A stretch of DNA of 64,000 nucleotides from Vibrio azureus (GTDB taxonomy: Bacteria; Pseudomonadota; Gammaproteobacteria; Enterobacterales; Vibrionaceae). Within the stretch, counting starts at the first letter, position 1, and the number at the start of each line of letters is the position of its first letter. Made by a program: the position numbers and the translations under genes. The DNA is taken from NCBI RefSeq assembly GCF_002849855.1, contig NZ_CP018616.1, forward strand, positions 682,001 through 746,000, written 5' to 3'. Positions 10,236 through 18,888 of this stretch are shown here, in pieces. The notes below the pieces were generated by a model. It saw only the letters and a list, made by a program, of their open reading frames with translations, was not told the origin of the DNA and searched no databases.

Positions 10236-10324
10236 AGAGAAATATAGAATTTATCTGGCTGTTCGGCAACGGACATTTTATAATGTTTCAGATAAAAAAA
10301 ACTAATGATATTTGAGGTTCCATA

Positions 10325-11245
10325 ATGTCTCGCAGATTGCCTCCATTAAACTCACTTCGAGTATTTGAAGCCGCTGCTCGCCATCTCAGTTTTACTCGAG
10401 CGGCCGAAGAATTATTTGTGACTCAAGCGGCAGTGAGTCATCAGATTAAAGCCTTAGAAGAGTTCTTATCCTTGAAGCTTTTTCGTCGCCGAAATCGCTC
10501 TTTGTTGTTGACTGAAGAAGGGCAAAGTTATTTCCTAGATATTAAAGATATTTTTACTTCGATTGCAGAAGCGACTGATAAAGTGCTGGAGCGCTCTGAA
10601 AAAGGGGCGTTAACGATCAGTTTGCCTCCGAGTTTTGCTATTCAGTGGTTAGTGCCAAGGTTAGCTGACTTTAATGCCCAAGAGCCTGATATTGATGTGC
10701 GTATCAAAGCGGTCGATATGCACGAGGGCTCTTTGACCGATGATGTTGATGTTGCTATCTATTATGGGCGAGGAAATTGGCCGGGCTTACGAGCGGATAA
10801 ATTATATCAAGAGTTTTTGATCCCACTTTGTTCACCTGCGCTACTTTTGGGTAACAAATCATTAGAATCTCTAAGTGATCTTAAGCAACATACTTTGCTG
10901 CATGATACTTCTCGTAAAGACTGGAAACAGTTTGCAAAGCAGTATCATCTCGATGGAATCAATGTGAATCATGGCCCCATTTTTAGCCACTCTATGATGG
11001 TATTACAAGCCGCTGTGCACGGCCAAGGTATTGCTTTGGGTAATAACGTACTTGCTAAGCCGGAAATTGAAGCAGGACGGTTGATTGCACCATTTGACGA
11101 AGTACTTCTGTCGAAAAACTCGTTTTATGTTGTGTGTCATGAACAGCAAGCCGATATGGGACGTATTGCGACCTTCAGAGACTGGATGTTAGCTGCAGCA
11201 AGAAAAGAACAAGAGGAAGTATTGGATGAGCCAATGGCTGATTGA
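10325..11245 (+). CDS. gcvA: LysR-family glycine cleavage regulator GcvA
   Basis: GcvA activates or represses the glycine cleavage operon and drives the GcvB RNA. The 306-residue protein has an N-terminal helix-turn-helix almost identical to the E. coli one (LSFTRAAEELFVTQAAVSHQ, residues 23-42) and the LysR effector domain with DDVDVAIYYGRGNWPGL near 138. It is divergent from gcvB with about 90 bp between the start codon and the RNA start, and is followed by a hydrolase gene, a DUF423 gene and rlmM. Confidence 0.95.
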   Translation: MSRRLPPLNSLRVFEAAARHLSFTRAAEELFVTQAAVSHQIKALEEFLSLKLFRRRNRSLLLTEEGQSYFLDIKDIFTSIAEATDKVLERSEKGALTISLPPSFAIQWLVPRLADFNAQEPDIDVRIKAVDMHEGSLTDDVDVAIYYGRGNWPGLRADKLYQEFLIPLCSPALLLGNKSLESLSDLKQHTLLHDTSRKDWKQFAKQYHLDGINVNHGPIFSHSMMVLQAAVHGQGIALGNNVLAKPEIEAGRLIAPFDEVLLSKNSFYVVCHEQQADMGRIATFRDWMLAAARKEQEEVLDEPMAD

Positions 11246-11849
11246 TGGACCGCAAGACGGGCCATTATTTATTTTTGCTCATGGTGCGGGTGCTGGTATG
11301 GATCACGACTTTATGAGCTCTGTGGCCCTAGGTCTGGCGAAACAAGGCATTCAAGTGGTGAGGTTTAACTTTCCTTATATGGTGAAGCGTGCCGAGGATG
11401 GCAAGAAACGCCCACCAGATCGCGCTCCTAAGCTTCTTGCTGCTTATGAAGAAGTGATCACTCACTTTGCTTCACAGCCTATTGTGATTGGTGGTAAATC
11501 AATGGGTGGACGTATGTCGAGTTTGTTGGCCGGCCATCCTTTGGTTGCTGGGATTGCATGTCTTGGGTTTCCATTTCATCCGCCCGGTAAACCCGAAAAT
11601 TACAAAGGGGCTCATTTAGCAAACCTTGAAAAGCCAACGCTGATTTTGCAAGGAGAGCGAGATACGTTTGGTAAACGTGAAGAGTTTGATGAATTTGTGC
11701 TTTCAGAGCATGTTGATGCGCACTTTTTACCTGATGGTGATCATGGCTTTAAACCAAGAAAGCGCTCAGGTTATACCGAAGCCGATAATATCGCCACGGC
11801 GGTAGAATTACTCGCAGAGTTTATTAAGAAGGTGAGTGATGAAAAGTAA
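11226..11849 (+). CDS. alpha/beta hydrolase of the KANL3/Tex30 type
   Basis: The 207-residue protein has the alpha/beta hydrolase fold signatures: FAHGAGAGMDHDF near residue 17 (oxyanion region), nucleophile elbow GGKSMGGRMS near 89, LILQGERDTFG near 138 (acidic residue) and DGDHGFKPRKRSG near 172 (catalytic His). Its substrate is unknown. It overlaps the gcvA end by 20 bp and its own last bases overlap the next gene, so the set is translationally coupled. It is inserted between gcvA and the ygdD homologue relative to E. coli. Confidence 0.85.
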   Translation: MSQWLIDGPQDGPLFIFAHGAGAGMDHDFMSSVALGLAKQGIQVVRFNFPYMVKRAEDGKKRPPDRAPKLLAAYEEVITHFASQPIVIGGKSMGGRMSSLLAGHPLVAGIACLGFPFHPPGKPENYKGAHLANLEKPTLILQGERDTFGKREEFDEFVLSEHVDAHFLPDGDHGFKPRKRSGYTEADNIATAVELLAEFIKKVSDEK

Positions 11850-12237
11850 GTGGTTACTCTCGTTTATGGGTTTATCTGGTCTTATCTCTGTAATGCTAGG
11901 TGCTTTTGCTGCCCATGGCCTGAAAGCGACATTATCCCCATCTTTGTTGAGCGCCTTTGAAACGGGTGTTCAATATCAGTTCATCCATACCTTGATGATC
12001 GGTTTGACTGCGATACTGTTGCTACTCAATTTAGGCGTCAAAGCGCAAAAATATTTTTTCCTAGCAGCAATATGCTTTATCATCGGCATCTTTTGTTTTA
12101 GCGGCAGTCTATACGCGCTGGCGCTGACAGGCATTAAGTGGTTTGGTCCCATTACTCCTTTCGGAGGTTTGACGTTTATGATCGGCTGGTGTTTGTTCTT
12201 TTATGCTGCGTTTACAATCAAAGAGGTCTCCAAGTGA
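11839..12237 (+). CDS. DUF423 inner-membrane protein (YgdD family)
   Basis: A small protein of about 132 residues with four hydrophobic segments and the DUF423 features [10 protein letters not shown] near residue 18 and [11 protein letters not shown] near 40. The function of the family is unknown. The ATG at 11839 follows AAGGTGAG. A GTG at 11836 is an alternative. It overlaps the preceding hydrolase and its TGA overlaps the GTG start of rlmM, preserving the E. coli gcvA-ygdD-rlmM order. Confidence 0.9.
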   Translation: MKSKWLLSFMGLSGLISVMLGAFAAHGLKATLSPSLLSAFETGVQYQFIHTLMIGLTAILLLLNLGVKAQKYFFLAAICFIIGIFCFSGSLYALALTGIKWFGPITPFGGLTFMIGWCLFFYAAFTIKEVSK

Positions 12238-13325
12238 AACAACTAATGCTCTATTGCCGCTCTGGCTTTGAGAAAGAGTGTGCCGGTGAAATTCAAGACA
12301 AAGCCACACAACTGGAAGTATATGGTTTCCCACGTGTGAAGAAAAACTCTGGTTATGTTGTCTTTGAATGTTACCAAGATGGAGATGCAGACAAGCTGGT
12401 CAAAGGACTAGACTTCAGTGCACTTATTTTTGCACGCCAGATGTTTGCCATTGCTGCTGAGTTTGAAGCACTACCTAGTGAAGACCGAATCAGTCCAATT
12501 CTGGCGGAATTAGCGGATATCGAAGCTTTCCCGCGTTGTGGTGATTTGCGTATTGAAACGCCGGATACCAATGAAGCGAAAGAGCTGCTTAAGTTCTGCC
12601 GAAAATTTACAGTACCCATGCGTCAGGCACTGCGAGGCAAAGGTCTGATGTGGGATAAAGACAATGCTAAAAAGCCTGTGCTGCACATGTGTTTTGTTGC
12701 ACCTGGCCACTGTTATGTCGGTTATTCCTACCCAGGCAATAATTCTCAGTTCTTTATGGGGATTCCACGCCTTAAATTCCCAGCAGATGCACCAAGTCGT
12801 TCCACCTTGAAGTTAGAAGAAGCCTTCCATGTTTTTATTCCTCGTGATGAATGGGATGAGCGTCTTGCTCCTGGTATGTGGGGGGTTGATCTTGGGGCTT
12901 GCCCAGGTGGTTGGACTTACCAGCTAGTGAAACGTTCGATGTTCGTTCATTGTGTCGACAACGGTATGATGGCGGACAGCTTAATGGAAACGGGTCAGAT
13001 TAAACACCACATGGTTGATGGTTTTAAGTTTGAACCGGACAGAAAGAACGTCACTTGGATTGTGTGTGATATGGTTGAAAAGCCAGCACGCGTTGCCCAC
13101 CTGATGGGAGAGTGGCTGTTAAAAGGTTGGGCGAAAGAAGCGATATTTAATCTGAAACTGCCAATGAAAGGGCGTTATGACGAAGTGCTTCAAGATCTTG
13201 AAAATCTTAAAATGTTTTTAATTGAGAACAAGGTTAAGTTCAAGTTACAAGCCAAGCATTTGTATCATGATCGTGAGGAAATTACGATTCATATTCAGTG
13301 TTTATCTCATATCTCGCCGCACTAA
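12234..13325 (+). CDS. rlmM: 23S rRNA 2'-O-ribose methyltransferase RlmM
   Basis: RlmM methylates C2498 of 23S rRNA using S-adenosylmethionine. The GTG at 12234 overlaps the ygdD-type stop and gives [20 protein letters not shown], matching the family N terminus; an upstream open frame is ignored. The 363-residue protein has an N-terminal THUMP-like region and a Rossmann methyltransferase core with [15 protein letters not shown] (SAM site) and the catalytic Lys region [11 protein letters not shown] near the C terminus. Confidence 0.95.
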   Translation: MKQLMLYCRSGFEKECAGEIQDKATQLEVYGFPRVKKNSGYVVFECYQDGDADKLVKGLDFSALIFARQMFAIAAEFEALPSEDRISPILAELADIEAFPRCGDLRIETPDTNEAKELLKFCRKFTVPMRQALRGKGLMWDKDNAKKPVLHMCFVAPGHCYVGYSYPGNNSQFFMGIPRLKFPADAPSRSTLKLEEAFHVFIPRDEWDERLAPGMWGVDLGACPGGWTYQLVKRSMFVHCVDNGMMADSLMETGQIKHHMVDGFKFEPDRKNVTWIVCDMVEKPARVAHLMGEWLLKGWAKEAIFNLKLPMKGRYDEVLQDLENLKMFLIENKVKFKLQAKHLYHDREEITIHIQCLSHISPH

Positions 13326-13381
13326 TGATTGTCGTCCTTTTGTATAAGGCGTCAACATTTGAGAGCCACGGCTCTTGACTG

Positions 13382-13413
13382 AAAAAGCATCGTGTTTAGC
13401 GATGCTTTTTTCG
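13382..13413. terminator. bidirectional terminator between rlmM and the endonuclease
   Basis: Stem AAAAAGCATCG / CGATGCTTTTT with loop TGTTTAG lies between two convergent genes, with T-runs in both orientations. Confidence 0.9.
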
Positions 13414-13448
13414 TGGTACCTCACTTTATTTTAGCTATCAATCAGTTC

Positions 13449-14222
13449 CTATTCGATTGGTTTGTCTGATCTGGCTTGTGGAGTCGGCCACATTTCAGAC
13501 CAGAGTGCGGATTCCATCTGTTGCTCGATCGTATCTGGCGTTTTTGAAAAAAAATCTAAGCCCGTCTGATTTTCTACTTCATCAATGGTGACAATAAAAT
13601 GGCTCAGCTCTTCTGCTGATACGTTGCGGTGAGGGACAATGAAAGCGATGGCATCATTAAAGTACGGGTCGAGTATCACCTTATAAAAAGCACCGGGAAC
13701 CACAACGCCTCGGCCTATCTTCTCTTCCTGATCTTGGTATATTGGACCAGTGACTACGTACAGTTCTTGATATTCATTAGCAAGATCTCTGACATGCTTT
13801 TCTAGTGCTCGCCAGCCAACTCGATTAAAACCTGCTAATTGCGGTGAAATATTACTTAGTAAAAAGCTTTGCAACATCGATTGACGACTGAAATCCATCG
13901 TTGCTGATGGTGCAAGGTGACCTCTGTCATAACCGGAGCCAGCATAATCACTGAGGGTTGAACGTGTTTCTTTTGGGAGCTCAGAGTCCGATTTAAAAGC
14001 ATTAGTTCTTTTATAATTGAGGTTCACGCTCTCTGCGGTGATGTGGTAGGCCACCCAATCAGCGTTTTTGGTTTGGTAATTATAACCCGCTGCATAACCT
14101 TCCCGACATAGGACTTGGTCGCTGAATTGAGATGGCTGGCCGCGTTCAAGATGCTGGCCACACCCAAAGGCTAAGTAGGGAAAAATGAGTAAGATAAAAC
14201 AGAACAATCGTCGAGTTAGCAT
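13449..14222 (-). CDS. secreted DNA/RNA non-specific endonuclease (NUC1/EndoG type)
   Basis: The 257-residue product begins with a hydrophobic signal sequence (MLTRRLFCFILLIFPYLAFG) and contains the beta-beta-alpha-metal nuclease motif DRGHLAPSATM near residue 126, where the His is the usual general base. The Asn of the metal site is probably in LLSNISPQL near 149. The family cleaves DNA and RNA without sequence preference, usually with Mg2+. A role in periplasmic or extracellular nucleic-acid degradation is inferred from the signal peptide. Confidence 0.88.
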   Translation of the reverse strand: MLTRRLFCFILLIFPYLAFGCGQHLERGQPSQFSDQVLCREGYAAGYNYQTKNADWVAYHITAESVNLNYKRTNAFKSDSELPKETRSTLSDYAGSGYDRGHLAPSATMDFSRQSMLQSFLLSNISPQLAGFNRVGWRALEKHVRDLANEYQELYVVTGPIYQDQEEKIGRGVVVPGAFYKVILDPYFNDAIAFIVPHRNVSAEELSHFIVTIDEVENQTGLDFFSKTPDTIEQQMESALWSEMWPTPQARSDKPIE

Positions 14223-14421
14223 GAGTTTTCCTCCATGGTTGTGGAGGGCTCAAGATAAAGAAATGAATCTCTCAGACTGTGAGTCGGGTTTTAAATAAGC
14301 AAGTTATATATAAAACATTAAGAGATTTTGATTTATTTTGTGAAAGTGGTGTTGAGTTGTGACTGGTCACTGATAAGGCAAGAGTGATATAAAATGAGTT
14401 ACAGAATACAGAATACAGAAT

Positions 14422-14479
14422 AAAAGTAGTTTCAATTAATGATAACAGTCGCGTGAAACAGTCACATGAAACTACTTTT
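14422..14479 (-). terminator. long hairpin downstream of xni
   Basis: Thirteen-base arms AAAAGTAGTTTCA / TGAAACTACTTTT enclose a 32-base loop that itself contains GTGAAAC / ATGAAAC repeats. On the minus strand it ends in CTACTTTTATT, so it could terminate xni. Three tandem ACAGAAT units lie beside it (about 14401-14421). The rest of the 14223-14605 gap shows no gene. Confidence 0.5.
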
Positions 14480-14605
14480 GCCTCGTTTATCCCCTTTGAG
14501 TAGAGGCTACTTTCGCCTTTAACTGACGCTCACTCATCCTCCAAAACAGGAGGCTGTTTGGGTATTCGGTTCCAAAAAAGATGGCGAGCAAGGTTGGACT
14601 GGTTA

Positions 14606-15376
14606 TTAACCTTGGTTGTATCGTATATCTTGCAGGTTGAAGCCAAGTTCTATGTCGCATTTGAGCGCTGATACTTTTTTACACAACCGCGCGAGTTCGA
14701 TGTGCTGATCAAGCTTTTTACGATATTTACTGGCTAAGGCTTCACTTGCGTAGGCTTGCTCAATATCGGTAAATTGAGTCAAGATTTCTTTGGCTGCTTT
14801 TGGCCCTACTCCTGGTACACCTGACACTTGACTCGAGCTTATTCCTGCTAATCCCCAGTAGTCTGCAAGTTGAGAAGGCTTGACGCCAAATTCTTGTTCA
14901 ATAAAAGGTTCATCAAGCCAACGGTGCTGAAAATAGTCTCTAATTTGTAGGGTTGGTGAGAGTAACTGGCAATAGCCTTTATCAGTGGAAACAATGGTCA
15001 CTTTTTGTTGATGACTGGCGACCTTTGTCGCTAAGGTCGCGACTAAGTCATCGGCTTCATCGCCCTCAGAGAGCAACGAATCAATCCCTTGTTCCCACCA
15101 AGCTTGTTGGATGGCGTCTAATCCTTGCATTAAAGGCTCGGGCATTGGCTTACGGTTTTGTTTGTATTCGGGAAGGATCTCCGCACGCCACCCACGATCT
15201 TGCTCATGGTGATCAAAGACCGCGATAATATGTGTCGGCTTTGCCTCGGTTAGAATTCGAGTTAGGGTCCGTTTTGTTGTCGTGATGGTTCTTGCTATAT
15301 CGTTGGGGTCAGGCTGAGCAGAATGAACACGACGAATCAGGTTTAACGCATCAATAATAACAAGGTGAATGGACAT
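14606..15376 (-). CDS. xni: flap endonuclease Xni (ExoIX)
   Basis: Xni is a structure-specific 5' flap endonuclease related to the 5' nuclease domain of DNA polymerase I. The 256-residue protein has the acidic metal-binding residues LVIIDALNLIRR near residue 5, AVFDHHEQDRGWRAE near 69 and EGDEADDLVATLA near 103, and the helix-hairpin-helix GVPGVGPKAAKEIL near 187. It is usually found beside ppnN (ygdH), as here. Confidence 0.93.
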   Translation of the reverse strand: MSIHLVIIDALNLIRRVHSAQPDPNDIARTITTTKRTLTRILTEAKPTHIIAVFDHHEQDRGWRAEILPEYKQNRKPMPEPLMQGLDAIQQAWWEQGIDSLLSEGDEADDLVATLATKVASHQQKVTIVSTDKGYCQLLSPTLQIRDYFQHRWLDEPFIEQEFGVKPSQLADYWGLAGISSSQVSGVPGVGPKAAKEILTQFTDIEQAYASEALASKYRKKLDQHIELARLCKKVSALKCDIELGFNLQDIRYNQG

Positions 15377-15395
15377 AGTCGCTTAGTCAATAATT

Positions 15396-15419
15396 AAAAG
15401 GGGGCGTAATCCCCCTAGT
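15396..15419 (-). terminator. terminator after ppnN
   Basis: Minus-strand stem AGGGGG / CCCCCT with an ATTACG loop followed by TTTTAATT, placed about 95 bp after the ppnN stop and just before xni. Confidence 0.8.
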
Positions 15420-15490
15420 GTAACGAAAGCTGAGTGATACTCAAGTGACTTCAAGCTATTGATTGAACTCGTACCTTGAAGTGACCTGAG
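15420..15490. repeat. dispersed ACTTGGGTATA-family inverted repeat
   Basis: TACTCAAGTGACTTCAAG and CTTGAAGTGACCTGAGGTGG are imperfect reverse complements flanking about 18 bp. The arms match the other members of the intergenic repeat family in this window. Confidence 0.6.
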
Positions 15491-15510
15491 GTGGTATATC
15501 AGCGAGGCAA

Positions 15511-16872
15511 CTATTGATGAGCGATCCGGTAACAGGGAACATAAGCCGTGTTGCCTGGTAATTTCATTCGGTGTTGGTTGACAAAATCTTTGAGCAGTTT
15601 GTCGAGCTTTTTCATTAACACAGGGTCACCATTAATGGTAAAGGGTCCATGACGCTCGATTTCACGAATGCCTTCCGCCTTTACATTACCCGCGACAATG
15701 CCTGAAAATGCGCGGCGAAGGTTAGCGGCTAATACTTGAGGTTGTTGATTTAAGTTCAGGTCAAGGCTTGCCATCGCTTCATGAGTTGGCTCAAAAGGGA
15801 GCTGGAATTCAGGTTCAATTTTTAGTGACCAGTTAAAGCTGTATGCATCTCCCTTATCTTTACGGTGTTGACGTACTTCCTCCATTGATTTCTTCATGAT
15901 TCGAGCCACTTCTGCCGGATCATTGATCACAATTTGATAATGCTTTTGTCCTTCTTCGCCCAGAGTATCGGCAATAAAAGTATCGATAGAGCGAAAATAA
16001 GCTTCACTCTCTTTTGGTCCCGTTAAGATGATCGGGAGCGGTTGATCTGCGTTCTCAGGGTGCATCATGATCCCTAAAATATACAGCAGTTCTTCTGCCG
16101 TACCGGGACCGCCAGGAAAGATGATGATCCCATGGCCCATTCTGACAAAGGCTTCAAGACGCTTTTCAATATCCGGCATGATAACGAGCTCGTTGACGAT
16201 AGGGTTGGGGGGCTCGGCGGCGATAATTGAGGGCTCCGTTAACCCAAGGTATCTTTGTTGTGTATAACGTTGTTTAGCATGACCGATAGCTGCGCCTTTC
16301 ATCGGGCCTTCCATTGCTCCTGGTCCACATCCAGTACATATATTGAGCTCACGTAGCCCTAGCTCATTGCCGACTTCTCGAGTGTACTGATACTCCGTGG
16401 CATTGATCGAATGGCCACCCCAGCATACAACAAGGTTAGGATCGATGCCTGGCGTCAGTGCTCTTGCGTTACGTAATATACCGAAGACGAGGTTGGTAAT
16501 ATGGACAGCGTTGGTTAGATTGAATCGCTGGTTATCCGCTAAGTGCATGTTCACATAAACAATATCACGTAGCACTGAGAAAAGGTGTTCTTGAATACCT
16601 TTAATGATGGCGCCATCGACAAAGGCATGCTCTGGTGGGTTCGCCAGTTCCAGTTTAATCCCTCGTTCGCGACGGACAACATTAACATCAAAAGATTGGT
16701 ATTTGTCTAACAGCTCTTTGGAATTGTCAGTGTGGCTACCAGAATTAAGCACAGCCAATGTACAGTTGCGGTATAGTTGATAAATATCGCTGGATGCCTT
16801 TTTTTTGAGACGTTCAACTTCCAACTGAGAGAGCAAATCCATGCTGCCTGCGGGGCTTATATGGGTAATCAT
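15511..16872 (-). CDS. ppnN: pyrimidine/purine nucleotide 5'-monophosphate nucleosidase
   Basis: PpnN (YgdH) hydrolyses nucleoside monophosphates to base and ribose 5-phosphate and in E. coli is activated by (p)ppGpp. The 453-residue length matches the family. The LOG-type core includes [20 protein letters not shown] near 148, [14 protein letters not shown] near 181 and the [12 protein letters not shown] motif near 253, which holds the catalytic Glu region. Confidence 0.95.
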   Translation of the reverse strand: MITHISPAGSMDLLSQLEVERLKKKASSDIYQLYRNCTLAVLNSGSHTDNSKELLDKYQSFDVNVVRRERGIKLELANPPEHAFVDGAIIKGIQEHLFSVLRDIVYVNMHLADNQRFNLTNAVHITNLVFGILRNARALTPGIDPNLVVCWGGHSINATEYQYTREVGNELGLRELNICTGCGPGAMEGPMKGAAIGHAKQRYTQQRYLGLTEPSIIAAEPPNPIVNELVIMPDIEKRLEAFVRMGHGIIIFPGGPGTAEELLYILGIMMHPENADQPLPIILTGPKESEAYFRSIDTFIADTLGEEGQKHYQIVINDPAEVARIMKKSMEEVRQHRKDKGDAYSFNWSLKIEPEFQLPFEPTHEAMASLDLNLNQQPQVLAANLRRAFSGIVAGNVKAEGIREIERHGPFTINGDPVLMKKLDKLLKDFVNQHRMKLPGNTAYVPCYRIAHQ

Positions 16873-17216
16873 ATGGCCTCCTTGTTTATGATTTTTAGAG
16901 TTAAATTTTAATGATATAAAGAAAAAGTGAGTGTGATTAGCTGATGAAAGTGACGGAAAGTAGATGGTTATAAATGATACTTAGTGATGTACTTTGAATG
17001 GAAGTCGGCTAATTTACTCAGGCTTTTTAACCTTATGTTTTAAAAGTTTAGCAGACAATTTCAAAATCAGTAGGTTAAGGTGTTTATTTATTTTAAGTAA
17101 GTCAATGGCTTGAAGTGTTGAAACACCATGGTATTAATATGTCCGTGCCAACAAGCAATATATTCATGCAAACAAACAGCCTAGCCGTACTCCACTGCTG
17201 TTTAATTTGGGTGAAG
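16873..17216. other. gene-free interval between ppnN and a GGDEF gene
   Basis: About 340 bp of AT-rich sequence with no credible coding frame. It should contain the ppnN promoter. No clear terminator for the GGDEF gene is seen. Confidence 0.5.
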
Positions 17217-18794
17217 TTATTCGTGAGTAAGTCGCGTGATTTGTTTGCTTTCCTCAAGCTGGCTGGTTAGGCGCTCTAAGACTTTTTCTGGGGTATCGCT
17301 GTTGTTAAACGTTGTGGTAACCGCAGTCAACGTTATCATGATATCTTGTTCACGAAATCGAAAAGGGAGTTGACGGATCTCTTGTTGGATATTGGTCACA
17401 ATCGATAAGTTGCGGTCTTCTGTTTCATCGATCATGAGCAGCATAAACTCTTCTCCATTAAATCGAGCGAGAACGTTTTTTTCTTTGACGTGCTTATGCA
17501 TGGTTCTGGCAATAATCTTCAGTGCTTTATCGCCCGCTTTTAGGCCGTAGTGCTTATTAATGGCAGCGAATTTATCTATGTCAAATAGCGTTAGGTGTAG
17601 ATGGCATTGGGAACGGACCCAGCGTTGATATTCTGACTCTAAACGTTGAATGAACGCGGATCTATTGAGCATTTTAGTCAGAGGATCGTAAAGTGTGCGC
17701 TGGGTTTGCGCCTCTAAAGCACGATGAAAGTTTTGTGTCGTTTCTAAAACGATTTCGGTCTGGTGTTTGTGATATTGCAAGCGCTCTTGTAGTTTGCGTT
17801 CTCGGCTTTCTAACCTTTCTAAACGTTGGCTAAGGGATGCCAAATTGGTTAGAAGTGGCGTCATTTGAACTTGCAATTCATCCAAGTTTTGCGAGTGCTC
17901 TAATGCTTGCTGACTTTGATTAATCAAATGTCTCATCTCGTTATTGATGCCCTGACGATGCTCAAATGTGTTCAAATAGAGTGCTTCATTGTGTATCGCA
18001 GTATTTAAACTACTCGAAATTGATAGGGTCAACTTTTGCAAAAACTGTTGGCTGAGATGTCGTTCATTTCTGGTCGCTTCGACAACCAGTTTTAAGGTCT
18101 TCAAGGTCAGTTCTAATAGAGTTTCGCTATTTACTCCCAGTAAAAGTTGGCTTCGAATGTCTAAAAGTTGTGGGCCAAACTCACCATCAAAATCCAGTTC
18201 AGTAATGGTATGTTGCAGTGCATCAATTAAGTCGTTTAAATCATTATGTGCTGTAAATAGAGAGTGGTTTTCACTACCACTACCACTATCAACGGTTTCT
18301 GTATGTATTTTTAGCGCCTGATCATAGAGTGCAATAAGTTTGAGAGCATGTTCTTGAATCGGGTAAGCTTTGTCTGATGATGCACTCAGGATAGCTCGAA
18401 TATTATGACTGAGCTCTGGAGCCGACCCCGTCTTTTTTAGTAGTGAATTTGCGCTGTGTTGGAGCTTTTCGTTGAATAAACGGCGCTGCCTTTCAATACC
18501 CTGTTTATGATGTTTAAGCTGGCTCTCTAAAACAGTTAAATGTGGCAACAATAGGCTGATGTCGGTTTGATTCTCAAGTCCTTGCTGTATTTTGGTGAGA
18601 TAAAATGAAGCTTGAGGTGGAAACTCATCAGAGGTCGTTTCAAGTACCGTTATCACTGAAATGACCAAACGTTTAAGGATATGTTGTTCACGCTGAAATT
18701 TGAGCGATGCGTCCCTATGGGTCAACTTGAGCTGTTCTAATTGGCAACTCAAGTGACGAAGTTGTGATTGAAGGTCTGATTCCAAGATGCCCAT
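17217..18794 (-). CDS. soluble GGDEF-domain protein with variant NGEEF signature
   Basis: The 525-residue protein has a long helical, probably coiled-coil N-terminal half (about 1-350) and a C-terminal GGDEF domain: YDPLTKMLNRSAF near residue 363, FDIDKFAAINKHYGLKAGDK near 400 and ARFNGEEFMLL near 440. The active-site signature reads NGEEF where GGDEF or GGEEF is usual, so diguanylate cyclase activity is uncertain. No signal peptide or transmembrane helix is seen. It is followed (upstream on the same strand) by a TPR-GGDEF protein, and the two may act together. Confidence 0.85.
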   Translation of the reverse strand: MGILESDLQSQLRHLSCQLEQLKLTHRDASLKFQREQHILKRLVISVITVLETTSDEFPPQASFYLTKIQQGLENQTDISLLLPHLTVLESQLKHHKQGIERQRRLFNEKLQHSANSLLKKTGSAPELSHNIRAILSASSDKAYPIQEHALKLIALYDQALKIHTETVDSGSGSENHSLFTAHNDLNDLIDALQHTITELDFDGEFGPQLLDIRSQLLLGVNSETLLELTLKTLKLVVEATRNERHLSQQFLQKLTLSISSSLNTAIHNEALYLNTFEHRQGINNEMRHLINQSQQALEHSQNLDELQVQMTPLLTNLASLSQRLERLESRERKLQERLQYHKHQTEIVLETTQNFHRALEAQTQRTLYDPLTKMLNRSAFIQRLESEYQRWVRSQCHLHLTLFDIDKFAAINKHYGLKAGDKALKIIARTMHKHVKEKNVLARFNGEEFMLLMIDETEDRNLSIVTNIQQEIRQLPFRFREQDIMITLTAVTTTFNNSDTPEKVLERLTSQLEESKQITRLTHE

Positions 18795-18888
18795 GAGGAT
18801 AGATCATAAACGAGTGTCTGAACGGAATCTAAGATAATAACAAAAAACGTTTTATCGTCATCATGCATCTTCGATAAGTAATGGGAAA

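Noticed and set aside
12138..12233. Upstream extension of rlmM
   Set aside because: It overlaps the DUF423 gene for 100 bp; the GTG at 12234 matches the known RlmM N terminus.
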